DNA from: Cupriavidus basilensis OR16
Lineage (GTDB): Bacteria; Pseudomonadota; Gammaproteobacteria; Burkholderiales; Burkholderiaceae
Assembly (NCBI RefSeq): GCF_000243095.1
Contig: NZ_AHJE01000082.1
Location: 1 to 64,000 of the forward strand
Length of the DNA stretch: 64,000 nucleotides
Direction: 5' to 3'
Below the pieces are notes generated by a model. The model did no database searches. It saw only the letters and a program-made list of their open reading frames with translations, and had not been told where the DNA came from. Both the position numbers and the translations under genes were made by a program. Within the stretch, counting starts at the first letter, position 1; each line of letters begins with the position of its first letter. Below are positions 41,683 through 50,831 of this stretch, piece by piece.

Positions 41683-44510
41683 AAATGGCCGGCGTCCGCA
41701 AAAGCCCGCCGCGCGGGAAATTGATCGCCCTGGCGATCGTTGTTCTGGCCATCCTGCTCTCCATCTATGCTTGGCATCGCACGGTGCGGTTTCCGTCTTC
41801 CGACGATGCCGGGCTCGATGCTGACCTGGTACATGTAGCCTCGCCCGTGGGCGGCAGGATTTCGAGGATCCTCGTCAGCGAGAACCAGCACGTGGCCAAG
41901 GGTGAGGTGTTGTTCGAGATCGATCCTGTGCCATACCGGCTAGCCGTGGCCCAGGCGGCTGCCGATCTGGAACTGGCGCAGGCTGTGCTAGGCACGCGCA
42001 GACGCGCGATTGCCACCGAACGCGCCAACGCGGCGATTGCCTCTGAGCAGACCGCCCGCACCGAGCAGAACTACGCGCTGACCGCGCGCACCGTGGAGCG
42101 TCTGCGCCCGCTGGCCGCGGATGGCTACGTGCCGAAGCAGCAACTCGACCAGGCCGAAGTGGCGCAGCGCGACGCAGCCGTATCGCTGAAACAGGCCAAT
42201 GTGCAGCGTGCTGCGACGGCAAAGGCGGTGGGCACCGAAGACGATGCCACGGCGACCGTGCGTGCGCGCGAGGCGGCTCTGGCCATCGCCCAGCGGGCAC
42301 TGGATGACACGGTAGTCCGCGCCCCGCATGACGGCCGCGTGAGCGGCCTGACCGTGCTGTCCGGCGAAGTCGTGATTCCCAATCAGTCGCTCTTCCTGCT
42401 GGTGCATACCGGTGAATGGTTCGCCGTCGCCAATTTCCGTGAAACCCAGCTGGCCGATATCCAGCTTGGCGATTGCGCCACGGTCTATTCGATGATCGAC
42501 CGGAGCCGCGCCATGCGCGGCAAGGTCGAGGGGATTGGCATCGGCATCACCGATACCGAACGCCTGAACCTGCCGCGCTCCCTGCCCTATGTCCAGCCAT
42601 CGGTGAACTGGGTGCGCGTGGCCAAGCGGCCGGAAGCTGCCATCTCCGCCTATATCGTCTTTTTCATCAACCGGGCGGATCGCACCACCAGCATCGTGAT
42701 GAGCGTGGCGGCGCTGGTGCTGGTCAGCATCATCATCGGACTCGTGATGCTGCTGGCCGATTTCAGCATCGATGATCCACTGCGGCGGGTGGCGTGCATG
42801 GCGGTGCTGTCGGCCGCCCTGCTCTTCCTGACCTCGGCCAGCAAGTTGCGCCCGGTGGGCGCCATCATCGCCATGATCATCGGCTTCGCGCTCGACGAAC
42901 TCGGCCTGGTGCCCGGCGGTGAGATCGCCACGCGCGCCCTGCTCTATACCTGGCTGATGGTGGCGATCCCGATCGGCGTGAACGTAGTGGTCAACCTGGT
43001 GCTGGGGGCGTCGCCGCGCCGGCTGGCCTGCGACCGGCTGGCCCATTGCCTGCGCGTGGCGGCAGCCTGCCTGCGCGATCCACCACCGGACGGGGCCGCG
43101 CTGCAGGCAGCGTTGCACGCCGGCGTTCAGCCGGTGGCGGGCTGGCTGAAGCTGGCAAGGATCGAAGGCTCGGCCAATGCCAGCGACGTAGCCGCGCTGC
43201 GTCATGCCGCGGCGTCGACCATGGCGATCCTGCTGGCAGTCGATGTCGCCCGCCGGCAGCCGGGCGCTCCCCTGCCCGCCCTGCTTGCCGATCCGATCGC
43301 CGACGCGCTCGACACGATGGCGCGCATGCTCGATGCGGGCGGCTATCCGGTGGAAATCGGGCTGAGCCTTCCGGACTCCGGCCAGCTTGCGCCGGCGCAG
43401 GCGGCGGTTGCCAGGGAACTGCTCACGGCCATCAACGTCTTTGCCGAGCCCCCTGAAGCGGACACGGCGACGGACACAGCGACAGCCCCGACACCGGCCA
43501 CCACCCACGGCGGCTTCCTCGACGCAGATGCCTTTACCAATCGCGACCACATCCACTACGCGCTCAAGACCACCGGCGCGGCCATGTTCTGTTACCTGCT
43601 CTACCAGCAGCTCAACTGGCCGGGCATTCATACCTGCTTCATTACGTGTTATCTCGTGTCGCTCGGGACCGCCGCGCAGACCGTGGAGAAACTCTCGCTG
43701 CGGCTGGCCGGCTGCCTGGCCGGCGCGGTCATCGGCACGGCGGCCCTGGTGTATGTCGTGCCTTCGCTGTCGTCGGTGGGCGGACTCATGTTGCTCGTCT
43801 TCGCGGGCACGTGGATATCGGGCTGGGTCGCGCAAGGCTCGCCGCGCATCGCCTACGCAGGCTTCCAGATCGCGTTCGCGTTCTACCTGTGCGTCATCCA
43901 GGGCGCCGGCCCCGGCTTTGACCTGACCATCGCGCGTGACCGGCTCATCGGCATCATTGTTGGCAACCTGATGGTCTACCTGGTGTTCACGCGCATCTGG
44001 CCGGTCAGCATTGCCGCGCGCATCGAAGCGGCGCTGGGCCGGCTGGTCGAGCAATGGCAGCAACTGGCGCATGCCAAGCGCCCCGACGACCGGCGCGGGC
44101 ATGCCGCCACCGCGCTGGCCTTGCAGGGCGATATCGCGCAGGACCTGATCCTCGCGCACTATGAGCCTGCGTCCGTGGGCCCGGCGCCCGAGTGGGTCGA
44201 CGACCGCCTGCGGCGCCTGCGCTCGCTCGACGCGATTGCCGGGCCGGCGTTCCTGTTCGCCGAGCGGTTCCCGGGCGACCCCTGCCTCGCGCAGCGGCTT
44301 CGCACGCTGCGGGCCCACGATGCGGCGCCGCAGCCAGTGCAGACCGCTCACGCCACTCACACCACTCACGCCACTGAGGCCACTGACGCCGCCGGTCACG
44401 ACGGCCCGGTCCGCGACGCCCTGCTGGCTCTCATCGACAAACGCCTGGCCGCCGCCGTTGCCGACGCAGCGCAGACGGCCCACCCTTCCCCGATCCATGC
44501 GCAAACGTGA
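41679..44510 (+). CDS. In-frame fusion of MdtN-like membrane-fusion protein and MdtO-like FUSC permease
   Basis: A single frame of 943 residues combines two normally separate subunits of a MdtNOP/ArAE-type efflux pump. Residues 1-316 are a HlyD-family adaptor: N-terminal helix LIALAIVVLAILLSIYAW, lipoyl half-motifs (HVASPVGGRISRILV, VRAPHDGRVSGLTVLSGE), long coiled coil and VNWVRVAKR near its usual end. Residues from 317 are a FUSC-family permease that begins abruptly at PEAAISAYIVFFINRADRTT, just after where its first helix should be, then continues to HAQT with the second membrane block (YALKTTGAAMFCYLLYQQLNWPGIHTCFITCY). About 25-30 adaptor and 55 permease residues are missing, at about 42629. 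The reading frame is preserved and topology remains plausible. Next gene mdtP overlaps by 14 bases. Confidence 0.85.
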   Translation: MKMAGVRKSPPRGKLIALAIVVLAILLSIYAWHRTVRFPSSDDAGLDADLVHVASPVGGRISRILVSENQHVAKGEVLFEIDPVPYRLAVAQAAADLELAQAVLGTRRRAIATERANAAIASEQTARTEQNYALTARTVERLRPLAADGYVPKQQLDQAEVAQRDAAVSLKQANVQRAATAKAVGTEDDATATVRAREAALAIAQRALDDTVVRAPHDGRVSGLTVLSGEVVIPNQSLFLLVHTGEWFAVANFRETQLADIQLGDCATVYSMIDRSRAMRGKVEGIGIGITDTERLNLPRSLPYVQPSVNWVRVAKRPEAAISAYIVFFINRADRTTSIVMSVAALVLVSIIIGLVMLLADFSIDDPLRRVACMAVLSAALLFLTSASKLRPVGAIIAMIIGFALDELGLVPGGEIATRALLYTWLMVAIPIGVNVVVNLVLGASPRRLACDRLAHCLRVAAACLRDPPPDGAALQAALHAGVQPVAGWLKLARIEGSANASDVAALRHAAASTMAILLAVDVARRQPGAPLPALLADPIADALDTMARMLDAGGYPVEIGLSLPDSGQLAPAQAAVARELLTAINVFAEPPEADTATDTATAPTPATTHGGFLDADAFTNRDHIHYALKTTGAAMFCYLLYQQLNWPGIHTCFITCYLVSLGTAAQTVEKLSLRLAGCLAGAVIGTAALVYVVPSLSSVGGLMLLVFAGTWISGWVAQGSPRIAYAGFQIAFAFYLCVIQGAGPGFDLTIARDRLIGIIVGNLMVYLVFTRIWPVSIAARIEAALGRLVEQWQQLAHAKRPDDRRGHAATALALQGDIAQDLILAHYEPASVGPAPEWVDDRLRRLRSLDAIAGPAFLFAERFPGDPCLAQRLRTLRAHDAAPQPVQTAHATHTTHATEATDAAGHDGPVRDALLALIDKRLAAAVADAAQTAHPSPIHAQT

Positions 44511-46035
44511 TTCGCTGGTGATTCCGCTATCGCTGATGGCTGCGACGCTGGCCGGTTGTGCCACGTCGTCGCTGAATCTCGCGCCTCCAGAAGCCGATCG
44601 GCCGTGGCAGCCTGCCACCACGGTGTCCGGAGAAATCGTGCCCGGCGCCGCGGCCAGGACCGCACCCGCGCCGCGGCCTTCCGACTACACGCTGCCCGCC
44701 AATTCGGCGCTGGCGTCGATCGCACCACCGCCCGCGTTCGATCCGGCGCACGGGTACGCGCTGCCGGAACTGATCGACATGGCCGAGTCCGCCAATCCGC
44801 TGACGCGCATCGCGTGGAACGACGCACGCAATGCGGCGCTGGCCGCGGGCATCGCCAAGGCCAGCTACCTGCCGCACATCTCGGCCGCGGCCATGGGCGG
44901 CTACCAGAACGGGCATCTTTCCACCGGCACGCCCCTGGGATCGGCCGGCACCAACTCATCCATCCACGGCGCGGTGTCGGTGCTGTCGCTGCAATGGCTG
45001 CTGTTCGATTTCGGTGAACGTGCTGGGCTTGTCGATGCCGCGGAGCAAGCTTCGATCGCCGTCAATATCGCGTTCACGGCCGTTCATCAGCGCATCGTGC
45101 ACGATGTCAGCGTGGCGTTCTATCGCTATCAGGCCGCCCGGTCGCGCGGCGGCACGGTGCAGCAGGCCATGACCAACGCCGATGCCGTGCTCGCCGCCGC
45201 CAAGGCCCGCTACCAGCGCGGCGTCGGCACGGTCGTGGAGGTAGCGCAGGCCACCCAGAACCGTGCGCAGACCAACCTTGCGATGGTGCAGGCACGGGGC
45301 GCCGAGACCGACGCGTATCTGGCCCTGATCACGGCCATCGGTATCTCGCCGCTGTCGAAGCCGCGCATCGCCGAAATGCCCGTGCGGCCTTTGTCGCCGG
45401 CCTTGCGCGGCTCCATCGAGCAGATCGTCGAAAGCGCGATCGCGCAGCGGCCCGACGTGCTGGGAGCGTACGCGGTCGAGCGCGCCAGCCAGGCCAAGGT
45501 CAAGGCAGCCGAGGCAGCGTTCCTGCCTAAAGTGTTCCTGTCCGGGTACACGTCATATGCATCGGGTGGAACGTCCATCTCTGCGATTCCGCCGATCGGC
45601 CAGCAGCCCCCGACGCTGAACCTCAACGGCTATCGCTACGGCGCCAGCGTATTCCTTGGCGTTACCGTGCCCATCTACGACGGCGGGCTGCGCTCGGCGG
45701 TGCTCGCGCAGTCGCGCAATGACGTCGACAGCGCATCGGCCCGGCTGACGCGGGCCAAGGAAGAATCGGTGCGGCAAGTAGTGGTCAGCCAGAGCGCGCT
45801 CGAATCGAGCCTGGCAGCGTACGACGCAGCCAAAGCGCTGGCCGACGCCGCCCAGGTCACCTACAACGCGGCCTTTGCTGCCTATAGCAAGGGCGTGGGA
45901 TCGGTAACCGAAGCCAACCTGGCGCAGAACCAGTTGCTGCTGGCATGGAACGCGTCGACCGATGCGTATAGCGGCGCGCTGGTTGCCGCCGCCACGCTGG
46001 CGCTCGCGACCGGGGCGATCGGCTCGACGCGTTGA
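44497..46035 (+). CDS. mdtP: MdtP-like outer-membrane efflux lipoprotein (TolC/NodT family)
   Basis: Outer-membrane channel of the same pump, 512 residues. Signal with lipobox LAGC (Cys21 acylated), MRKRDSLVIPLSLMAATLAGC, then two OEP repeats: SYLPHISAAAMGGYQNG, LFDFGERAGLVDAAEQA, VVEVAQATQNRAQTNLAM and AAFLPKVFLSGYTSY, IYDGGLRSAVLAQSRND, EANLAQNQLLLAWNAS. The ATG 44497-44499 overlaps the fused gene. Substrate of the pump unknown; FUSC-type pumps export aromatic acids and related compounds. Confidence 0.92.
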   Translation: MRKRDSLVIPLSLMAATLAGCATSSLNLAPPEADRPWQPATTVSGEIVPGAAARTAPAPRPSDYTLPANSALASIAPPPAFDPAHGYALPELIDMAESANPLTRIAWNDARNAALAAGIAKASYLPHISAAAMGGYQNGHLSTGTPLGSAGTNSSIHGAVSVLSLQWLLFDFGERAGLVDAAEQASIAVNIAFTAVHQRIVHDVSVAFYRYQAARSRGGTVQQAMTNADAVLAAAKARYQRGVGTVVEVAQATQNRAQTNLAMVQARGAETDAYLALITAIGISPLSKPRIAEMPVRPLSPALRGSIEQIVESAIAQRPDVLGAYAVERASQAKVKAAEAAFLPKVFLSGYTSYASGGTSISAIPPIGQQPPTLNLNGYRYGASVFLGVTVPIYDGGLRSAVLAQSRNDVDSASARLTRAKEESVRQVVVSQSALESSLAAYDAAKALADAAQVTYNAAFAAYSKGVGSVTEANLAQNQLLLAWNASTDAYSGALVAAATLALATGAIGSTR

Positions 46036-46234
46036 GCCACCCGAAGCCGACTCCGCCCGCTGCGGCCAGGCTGCCGCATAGCAACGCCGATCGGCTGCGT
46101 GCGGGCAAAGGACATGAGCACATAGCAGGTGGCTCATCATCCGCTTGAAAGAAGACTGACCGTAGCCCCCGCTCTGGCGCGCTCTCCGATCAGGGGCGCG
46201 TCCTGGACGTCGCCACTGGTCGCAGGCACCCCGC

Positions 46235-46709
46235 CTACATCATTCGGTGCGCGAAATGCCCGCGCCGCGCCTCGGCCATCAGGTCGACGAACTGCTCGGT
46301 GCTCATGTGCACCAGTTCCTGATGGTCGCCCGCTTCGAAGTAGACGTCGGGATGCGTCAGCAGGCTATCGTCGAGCCAGGTCTGCGTGCCGTACGCCATA
46401 CCGACCGGCGGGATCGCGCCGAGGTCGCAGTCCCTGAACACTTCGCGCACGCCATACTCATGTGCGAGCGACAGCTTGCGGCCAGTCTGCTCGCAGATCT
46501 CCGACAGTTTCAGGTGATGGGTGGAAGGGATCACGGCGGCGACGTAGCCGCGGTCGTCTTCCAGCAGGACAGTCTTGGCAAGCCGGTCTCCGGGAACGTG
46601 CGCAGCCTGCGCAGTGGCCATGCTGCCGGGGCTGTAGGGGTGACGCACGGTGTCGAACCGGCTCTGCTTCTTGCTTAGGCATCTCGCCAGCGTGGTAGCC
46701 ATGGTCATG
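46235..46709 (-). CDS. YbaK/ProX-type aminoacyl-tRNA deacylase-like protein
   Basis: A YbaK/EbsC-domain protein of 157 residues, of the family that hydrolyses misacylated tRNA such as Ala- or Cys-tRNA(Pro). Features are GDRLAKTVLLEDDRGYVAAVIPSTHHLKLS (conserved Lys), GAIPPVGMAYGTQTWLDDSLL and HQELVHMSTEQFVDLM. The ATG 46707-46709 has GGAGG eight bases upstream and is preferred over 46732. It is convergent with mdtP and divergent from katG. The substrate tRNA cannot be assigned. Confidence 0.85.
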
Positions 46710-46826
46710 ATTGCAACCTCCGACGCGTTCATCGCGACAGCTGATGCCAGTAACTATAGGTCAAGCGTTGGCCAGCACGGGACCAAGTCGGCACGCAAGA
46801 CTGGTGCCAGTTATTTGTGGGACAGA

Positions 46827-46856
46827 ACATTGGCGCCAATGTAAAAATGACCCATC
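46827..46856. mobile_element. Possible IS21-family terminal-repeat remnant
   Basis: Palindrome ACATTGGCGCCAATGT (46827-46842) followed by AAAAATGACCCA. The combined GCCAATGTAAAAATGACCC resembles the multiple terminal repeats of IS21-family elements. There is no transposase frame near, so this would be a scar or a chance match. Confidence 0.35.
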
Positions 46857-47061
46857 CCTGGCGCAGGTTCGGTGCAAATCAACAACTGAGCATGCAAAGT
46901 TGCTGAAGGGACATTCTGCAGCCACGAGATTGATGCGCATCATTGAGTTGGCGACGTCGCGTTCTAGTATGGAAGGGTCAACTGTGGACGTCCGACGCCA
47001 GTCTGGCGTCCAGACACTGTCCCTGAAGACTAATATTCACCGAGGGCGAAGAGTGACAGGA

Positions 47062-47099
47062 TGGTGTTACGTGGAGTACATGGTGTTACGTTGAGTACA
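47062..47099. repeat. Imperfect 19-bp tandem repeat in katG leader
   Basis: Two consecutive copies of ATGGTGTTACGTxGAGTAC differing at one base (G/T), ending about 20 bases before the katG start. The copies may place the promoter or an mRNA element differently. AAAGGAG, the katG ribosome site, follows. Confidence 0.7.
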
Positions 47100-47119
47100 A
47101 GCGACCAAAGGAGACACGC

Positions 47120-49300
47120 ATGACGAGTGAAGCGAAGTGCCCATTTGTTCATCCCGCAGGCGCCGGCCGATCGATCCGGGAGTGGTGGCCCGAGCAACTG
47201 AACCTGCATATCCTGCGTCAGAACTCCCCCCTGTCCGATCCAATGGGCAAGGACATTGACTACGCGAAGGAGTTCAAGAGCCTCGACCTGGCAGCCGTGA
47301 AGAAGGATCTCCAGGCGCTGATGACCGATTCGCAGCCCTGGTGGCCGGCGGACTTCGGTCACTACGGCCCGTTGTTCGTCCGCATGGCATGGCATGCCGC
47401 CGGCACGTACCGCATCGGCGATGGGCGTGGTGGCGCCGGGACCGGCCAGCAGCGCTTCGCGCCTACCAACAGCTGGCCCGACAACGTCAGTCTCGACAAG
47501 GCACGCAGGCTGATCTGGCCGATCAAGCAGAAGTACGGCCGAAAGATTTCATGGGGCGACCTCATCATCCTCACCGGTAACGTTGCGCTGGAGACGATGG
47601 GGTTCAAGACCTTCGGGTTCGGCGGCGGGCGCGAGGACGTCTATGAGCCGGACGAATCCGTCTACTGGGGGAACGAAGCCGTGTGGCTGGGCGACAAGCG
47701 CTACACCGGCGACCGGAACCTCGAGAATCCGCTGGCTGCGGTGCAGATGGGCTTGATCTACGTGAATCCGGAAGGCCCGAACGGCAACCCGGATCCCGTT
47801 GCGGCAGCGCGGGATATCCGCGAGACGTTCGCCCGCATGGCGATGAACGACGAAGAAACGGTTGCGCTGATCGCAGGCGGCCACGCCTTTGGCAAGACCC
47901 ACGGCGCGGGTCCCGCGTCCCATGTGGGGCCCGAGCCCGAGGCCGCCGGCATAGAGGAACAGGGTCTTGGCTGGCGTAGCAGCTTTGGCACGGGCAAGGG
48001 GGGAGACACCATCACCAGCGGCCTGGAAGTCATCTGGACCACCACGCCGACGAAGTGGAGCAACGATTACTTCAAGCACCTGTTCGAATACGAATGGGAA
48101 CTGACGAAGAGCCCGGCCGGCGCGCATCAATGGAAGCCGAAGGGCGATGCAGGTGCCGGCACCGTGCCCGATCCGGCCGACCCGTCGAAGCGTCGTTCGC
48201 CGTCCATGCTGACGACTGACCTCTCGCTGCGGCTCGATCCGGCCTACGAGAAGATCTCGCGGCGCTTCTACGCGCATCCGGAGCAACTGGCCGATGCGTT
48301 TGCCCGGGCATGGTTCAAGCTGACCCACCGCGACATGGGGCCGCGCGCACGTTATCTCGGCCCGGAAGTCCCGCAGGAAGAACTCCTCTGGCAAGACCCC
48401 ATCCCGGCGCTCGACCACCCGCTGATCGACGCGCAGGATGTCGCCGCGCTCAAGGGCAAGGTGCTGGCGTCGGGGCTGACCGTTGCGCAACTGGTGTCGA
48501 CCGCCTGGGCGTCAGCCTCGACGTTCCGCGGCTCGGACAAGCGCGGCGGCGCCAACGGCGCCCGCATCCGCCTCGCGCCGCAGGCGGCCTGGGACGTCAA
48601 CCAGCCGGCAGAACTGGCGAAGGTGCTGGCCACCCTCGAGGGCATCCAGAGCGAGTTCAACAAGGCCCAGACTGGCGGCAAGAAGGTCTCGCTGGCCGAC
48701 CTGATCGTGCTGGCCGGGTGCGCGGGTGTCGAGCAGGCGGCGAAGAATGCCGGCCACAATGTGACGGTTCCCTTCACGCCGGGACGCATGGACGCCTCGC
48801 AGGAGAATACCGACTTGGAGGCCATGGCCGTGCTCGAACCGATCGCGGACGGTTTCCGTAACTACGTCAAGGGCAAGTGCTCGATCCCGTCCGAGGCGTT
48901 GCTGGTCGACAAGGCGCAACTGTTGACGCTGACCGTGCCGGAGATGACGGTGCTGATGGGCGGCATGCGCGTGCTGGATGCCAACGTCGGCAAGTCGCAG
49001 CACGGTGTCTTCACGAAGCGCCCAGGGACGCTGACCAACGACTTCTTCGTGAACCTGCTCGACATGGGCACGGAGTGGAAGCCCGTGTCGGACGACAAGG
49101 ACGTGTTCGAAGGCCACGACCGCAAGACAGGTGGGCTCAAGTGGACCGGCACGCGTGTCGATCTCGTCTTCGGCTCGAACTCCGAACTTCGGGCCGTGGC
49201 TGAGGTGTACGGCGGTGCGGATGCCCAGGAGAAGTTCGTCCACGACTTTGTCGCGGCCTGGAACAAGGTGATGAACCTGGACCGTTTCGAACTGGCGTGA
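47120..49300 (+). CDS. katG: Catalase-peroxidase KatG
   Basis: Bifunctional heme enzyme degrading hydrogen peroxide, 726 residues and intact. Distal site R88-W91-H92 in FVRMAWHAAGTYR; Trp91-Tyr214-Met240 are the residues of the covalent adduct required for catalase activity (Tyr in GLIYVNPEG, Met in FARMAMNDEE); proximal heme ligand His255 in AGGHAFGKTHGAG. The C-terminal non-heme domain is complete to NKVMNLDRFELA. AAAGGAG lies 7 bases before the ATG. It stands alone; an OxyR-type site could not be identified. A bidirectional hairpin and a 29-bp duplication follow the gene. Confidence 0.98.
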   Translation: MTSEAKCPFVHPAGAGRSIREWWPEQLNLHILRQNSPLSDPMGKDIDYAKEFKSLDLAAVKKDLQALMTDSQPWWPADFGHYGPLFVRMAWHAAGTYRIGDGRGGAGTGQQRFAPTNSWPDNVSLDKARRLIWPIKQKYGRKISWGDLIILTGNVALETMGFKTFGFGGGREDVYEPDESVYWGNEAVWLGDKRYTGDRNLENPLAAVQMGLIYVNPEGPNGNPDPVAAARDIRETFARMAMNDEETVALIAGGHAFGKTHGAGPASHVGPEPEAAGIEEQGLGWRSSFGTGKGGDTITSGLEVIWTTTPTKWSNDYFKHLFEYEWELTKSPAGAHQWKPKGDAGAGTVPDPADPSKRRSPSMLTTDLSLRLDPAYEKISRRFYAHPEQLADAFARAWFKLTHRDMGPRARYLGPEVPQEELLWQDPIPALDHPLIDAQDVAALKGKVLASGLTVAQLVSTAWASASTFRGSDKRGGANGARIRLAPQAAWDVNQPAELAKVLATLEGIQSEFNKAQTGGKKVSLADLIVLAGCAGVEQAAKNAGHNVTVPFTPGRMDASQENTDLEAMAVLEPIADGFRNYVKGKCSIPSEALLVDKAQLLTLTVPEMTVLMGGMRVLDANVGKSQHGVFTKRPGTLTNDFFVNLLDMGTEWKPVSDDKDVFEGHDRKTGGLKWTGTRVDLVFGSNSELRAVAEVYGGADAQEKFVHDFVAAWNKVMNLDRFELA

Positions 49301-49314
49301 CCTCGGTGGCCAGG

Positions 49315-49372
49315 CTTTGACCGCCAGCTTCCAAAACAAGAAACTTTGACCGCCAGCTTCCAAAACAAGAAA
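49315..49372. repeat. Perfect 29-bp tandem duplication downstream of katG
   Basis: CTTTGACCGCCAGCTTCC continued by AAAACAAGAAA occurs twice head to tail (49315-49343, 49344-49372). The second copy ends inside the left arm of the terminator hairpin, so the first copy carries only half of the arm. Confidence 0.9.
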
Positions 49373-49398
49373 GCCAGTCTCACGACTGGCTTTCTTGT
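49365..49398. terminator. Terminator hairpin after katG
   Basis: A perfect 15-base inverted repeat ACAAGAAAGCCAGTC / GACTGGCTTTCTTGT with loop TCAC. Its arms contain an A-run on one side and a T-rich segment (TTTCTTGT) on the other, so it may act on either strand. It lies about 65 bases after the katG stop. Confidence 0.75.
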
Positions 49399-49634
49399 CA
49401 TGGCGTCACTGCGCGAACATCGAGCAAACAAGGCTTGCCCGATGCGTCTTCCAGGTTTGGCACCTGGTGGACACAAACGACGGTGCGAAAGCAGGTCGCC
49501 CCCCTGAAGACCACGATGAACCGCAACCGCAGCGTGGAACTCGTCAGGCGCGCGCGCGTGCAACGCCGGGCGCCGTGCCGGACTGGCTCTTCACGCCTAT
49601 ATTGATCCTGTGCGGGATCACGACGGAGGGAAGC

Positions 49635-50291
49635 ATGCATGCACTCTGCAGCAGGCTTGCAGGAGCGGCGGTGACGGCAATCACCCTGTGTTTCTCCCCG
49701 TGTTTCGCCCAGACCGGCGTGAGCGCGGACATATTGTTCGTCAAGATCGAACTCGCCCGGCACATCGCCGCTCAGCTTCCCAAGGACTGGACCGTCCTGT
49801 CCGGCGCCCAGGGCCGGGCCCACGGCACCATCGCGGACGCCGTGGGGGGCATCTCCATCGTCCCGGTACCGGCGGGCCAAACCGTCAAACTCCTCCATGC
49901 CGTATCCAATGTGCAGAATCCGTACGCGGCCGTCATCGTCAACTCGATGCCGCAGGCGCCGGTCACGCCCGAGCAGGTCCGCCGCTTCGACAGGTCGCTG
50001 CTGCGGGACTATGGCACAAGCTTCGAGAGCAGGATGCGCGACTCCCTGAAGACATCGGGCAGAGCGTTGCTCTCCATGGAGGAGCCGCACATCGAGCGAG
50101 TCGGGGGCTGGCCCGCGATTGCAATCAGCTACGTCCGTACCGGTGAGCAAGGCGCGATCTACGTGCAGCACTTCGATATCTATACGCCGGACCAGGAACT
50201 GCTGCTCATCCTCTCCTGCCGCGACACGGCGCGGGGTGTGTGGCTGCCGCTGCTCGACAGGATCCGAAACTCGATTGTCGTTGGCGAATAG
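49635..50291 (+). CDS. Exported protein of unknown function
   Basis: A 218-residue secreted protein with signal MHALCSRLAGAAVTAITLCFSPCFA, GGAGGG four bases before the ATG. The mature part has VPVPAGQTVKLLHAVSNVQNPYAAVIVNSMPQ, a helix FDRSLLRDYGTSFESRMRDS, and strands GGWPAIAISYVRTGEQGAIYVQHFDIYTPDQELLLILSC that end DRIRNSIVVGE. The strand pattern near the end resembles PsbP/DUF1795-like folds, but that is only an impression. No family named; alone between katG and the 50.8-kb operon. Confidence 0.75.
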   Translation: MHALCSRLAGAAVTAITLCFSPCFAQTGVSADILFVKIELARHIAAQLPKDWTVLSGAQGRAHGTIADAVGGISIVPVPAGQTVKLLHAVSNVQNPYAAVIVNSMPQAPVTPEQVRRFDRSLLRDYGTSFESRMRDSLKTSGRALLSMEEPHIERVGGWPAIAISYVRTGEQGAIYVQHFDIYTPDQELLLILSCRDTARGVWLPLLDRIRNSIVVGE

Positions 50292-50580
50292 CCTGGATGG
50301 CGGTCGGCCCGATCTAGACGACGGCGTGGATGAAGGCGGCGGCGCGGCGATAGAAAGGGCCTGCGACGCGGTCATGCTTGCGCTGGCAGGGGCTGGATGT
50401 GGCGGTGGAATTGAGCAATGCGCGCGGGATGGCGCTGCTTGCCATGCTGCACGGCATGGAATGCGAGACCGGCATCGACCTGGATCGGCTGCAGGCATGC
50501 GCGTCGCTACTTGCGTTTCCAATCGGAGATCCTAGCCCTTCCGAACCACCGTCTCAGACCTTCGGCGCAATCGCTAGAGT
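50292..50580 (+). pseudogene. Possible 3' remnant of an HMG-CoA lyase-like gene
   Basis: Within the 540-base gap after the exported protein, the plus-strand frame 50378-50584 encodes AMLHGMECETGIDLDRLQACASLL, which resembles the ETGIDLDRL segment near the C-terminus of hydroxymethylglutaryl-CoA lyases (compare ETGIDIGRLLAL in the intact gene at 53035-54015). Only about 30 residues fit, and the sequences flanking them do not. It could be a decayed copy or a chance match. Confidence 0.3.
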
Positions 50581-50718
50581 ATGAACTGCAAAGGCGCGGG
50601 CAATGCGTCCTATCTGAACAACAAGGGCGCGTCCAGCCTGGGCGTGGTCAACGCCACCACGGCGGCGCCAGGGGTCGGGCAGACCGGTGTCGTGGCCGGC
50701 GTCAAGCCTATCTTCTGA
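50581..50718 (+). other. Short open frame, possible gene fragment
   Basis: An ATG frame of 45 codons, MNCKGAGNASYLNNKGASS..., ending GVVAGVKPIF. Ala/Gly/Val/Asn-rich, resembling the C-terminus of a secreted or surface protein rather than a cytoplasmic one. No ribosome site. Unclassified. Confidence 0.25.
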
Positions 50719-50740
50719 CGGGAGCGGGGCTACGGAGAGA

Positions 50741-50767
50741 GCCGGCGGGGGGGTTTGCCCCGCCGGC
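50741..50767. terminator. GC-rich hairpin
   Basis: Arms GCCGGCGGGG and CCCCGCCGGC (10 bases, perfect) with loop GGGTTTG. It lies 65 bases beyond the Bug gene stop at 50832, similar to hairpins behind other Bug genes in the window. Confidence 0.55.
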
Positions 50768-50831
50768 CACGATTGCGATGCGTTTGCGCGCGACGCCGCC
50801 AGCGCTCCCGCCGGGACATGACGCCACAGCC

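Noticed and set aside
41988..44621. 877-codon open frame on the minus strand opposite the MdtN/MdtO fusion
   Set aside because: It is antisense to a clearly recognisable efflux gene; long antisense frames are expected at this GC content. No family resemblance and Arg/His/Gln-rich composition.
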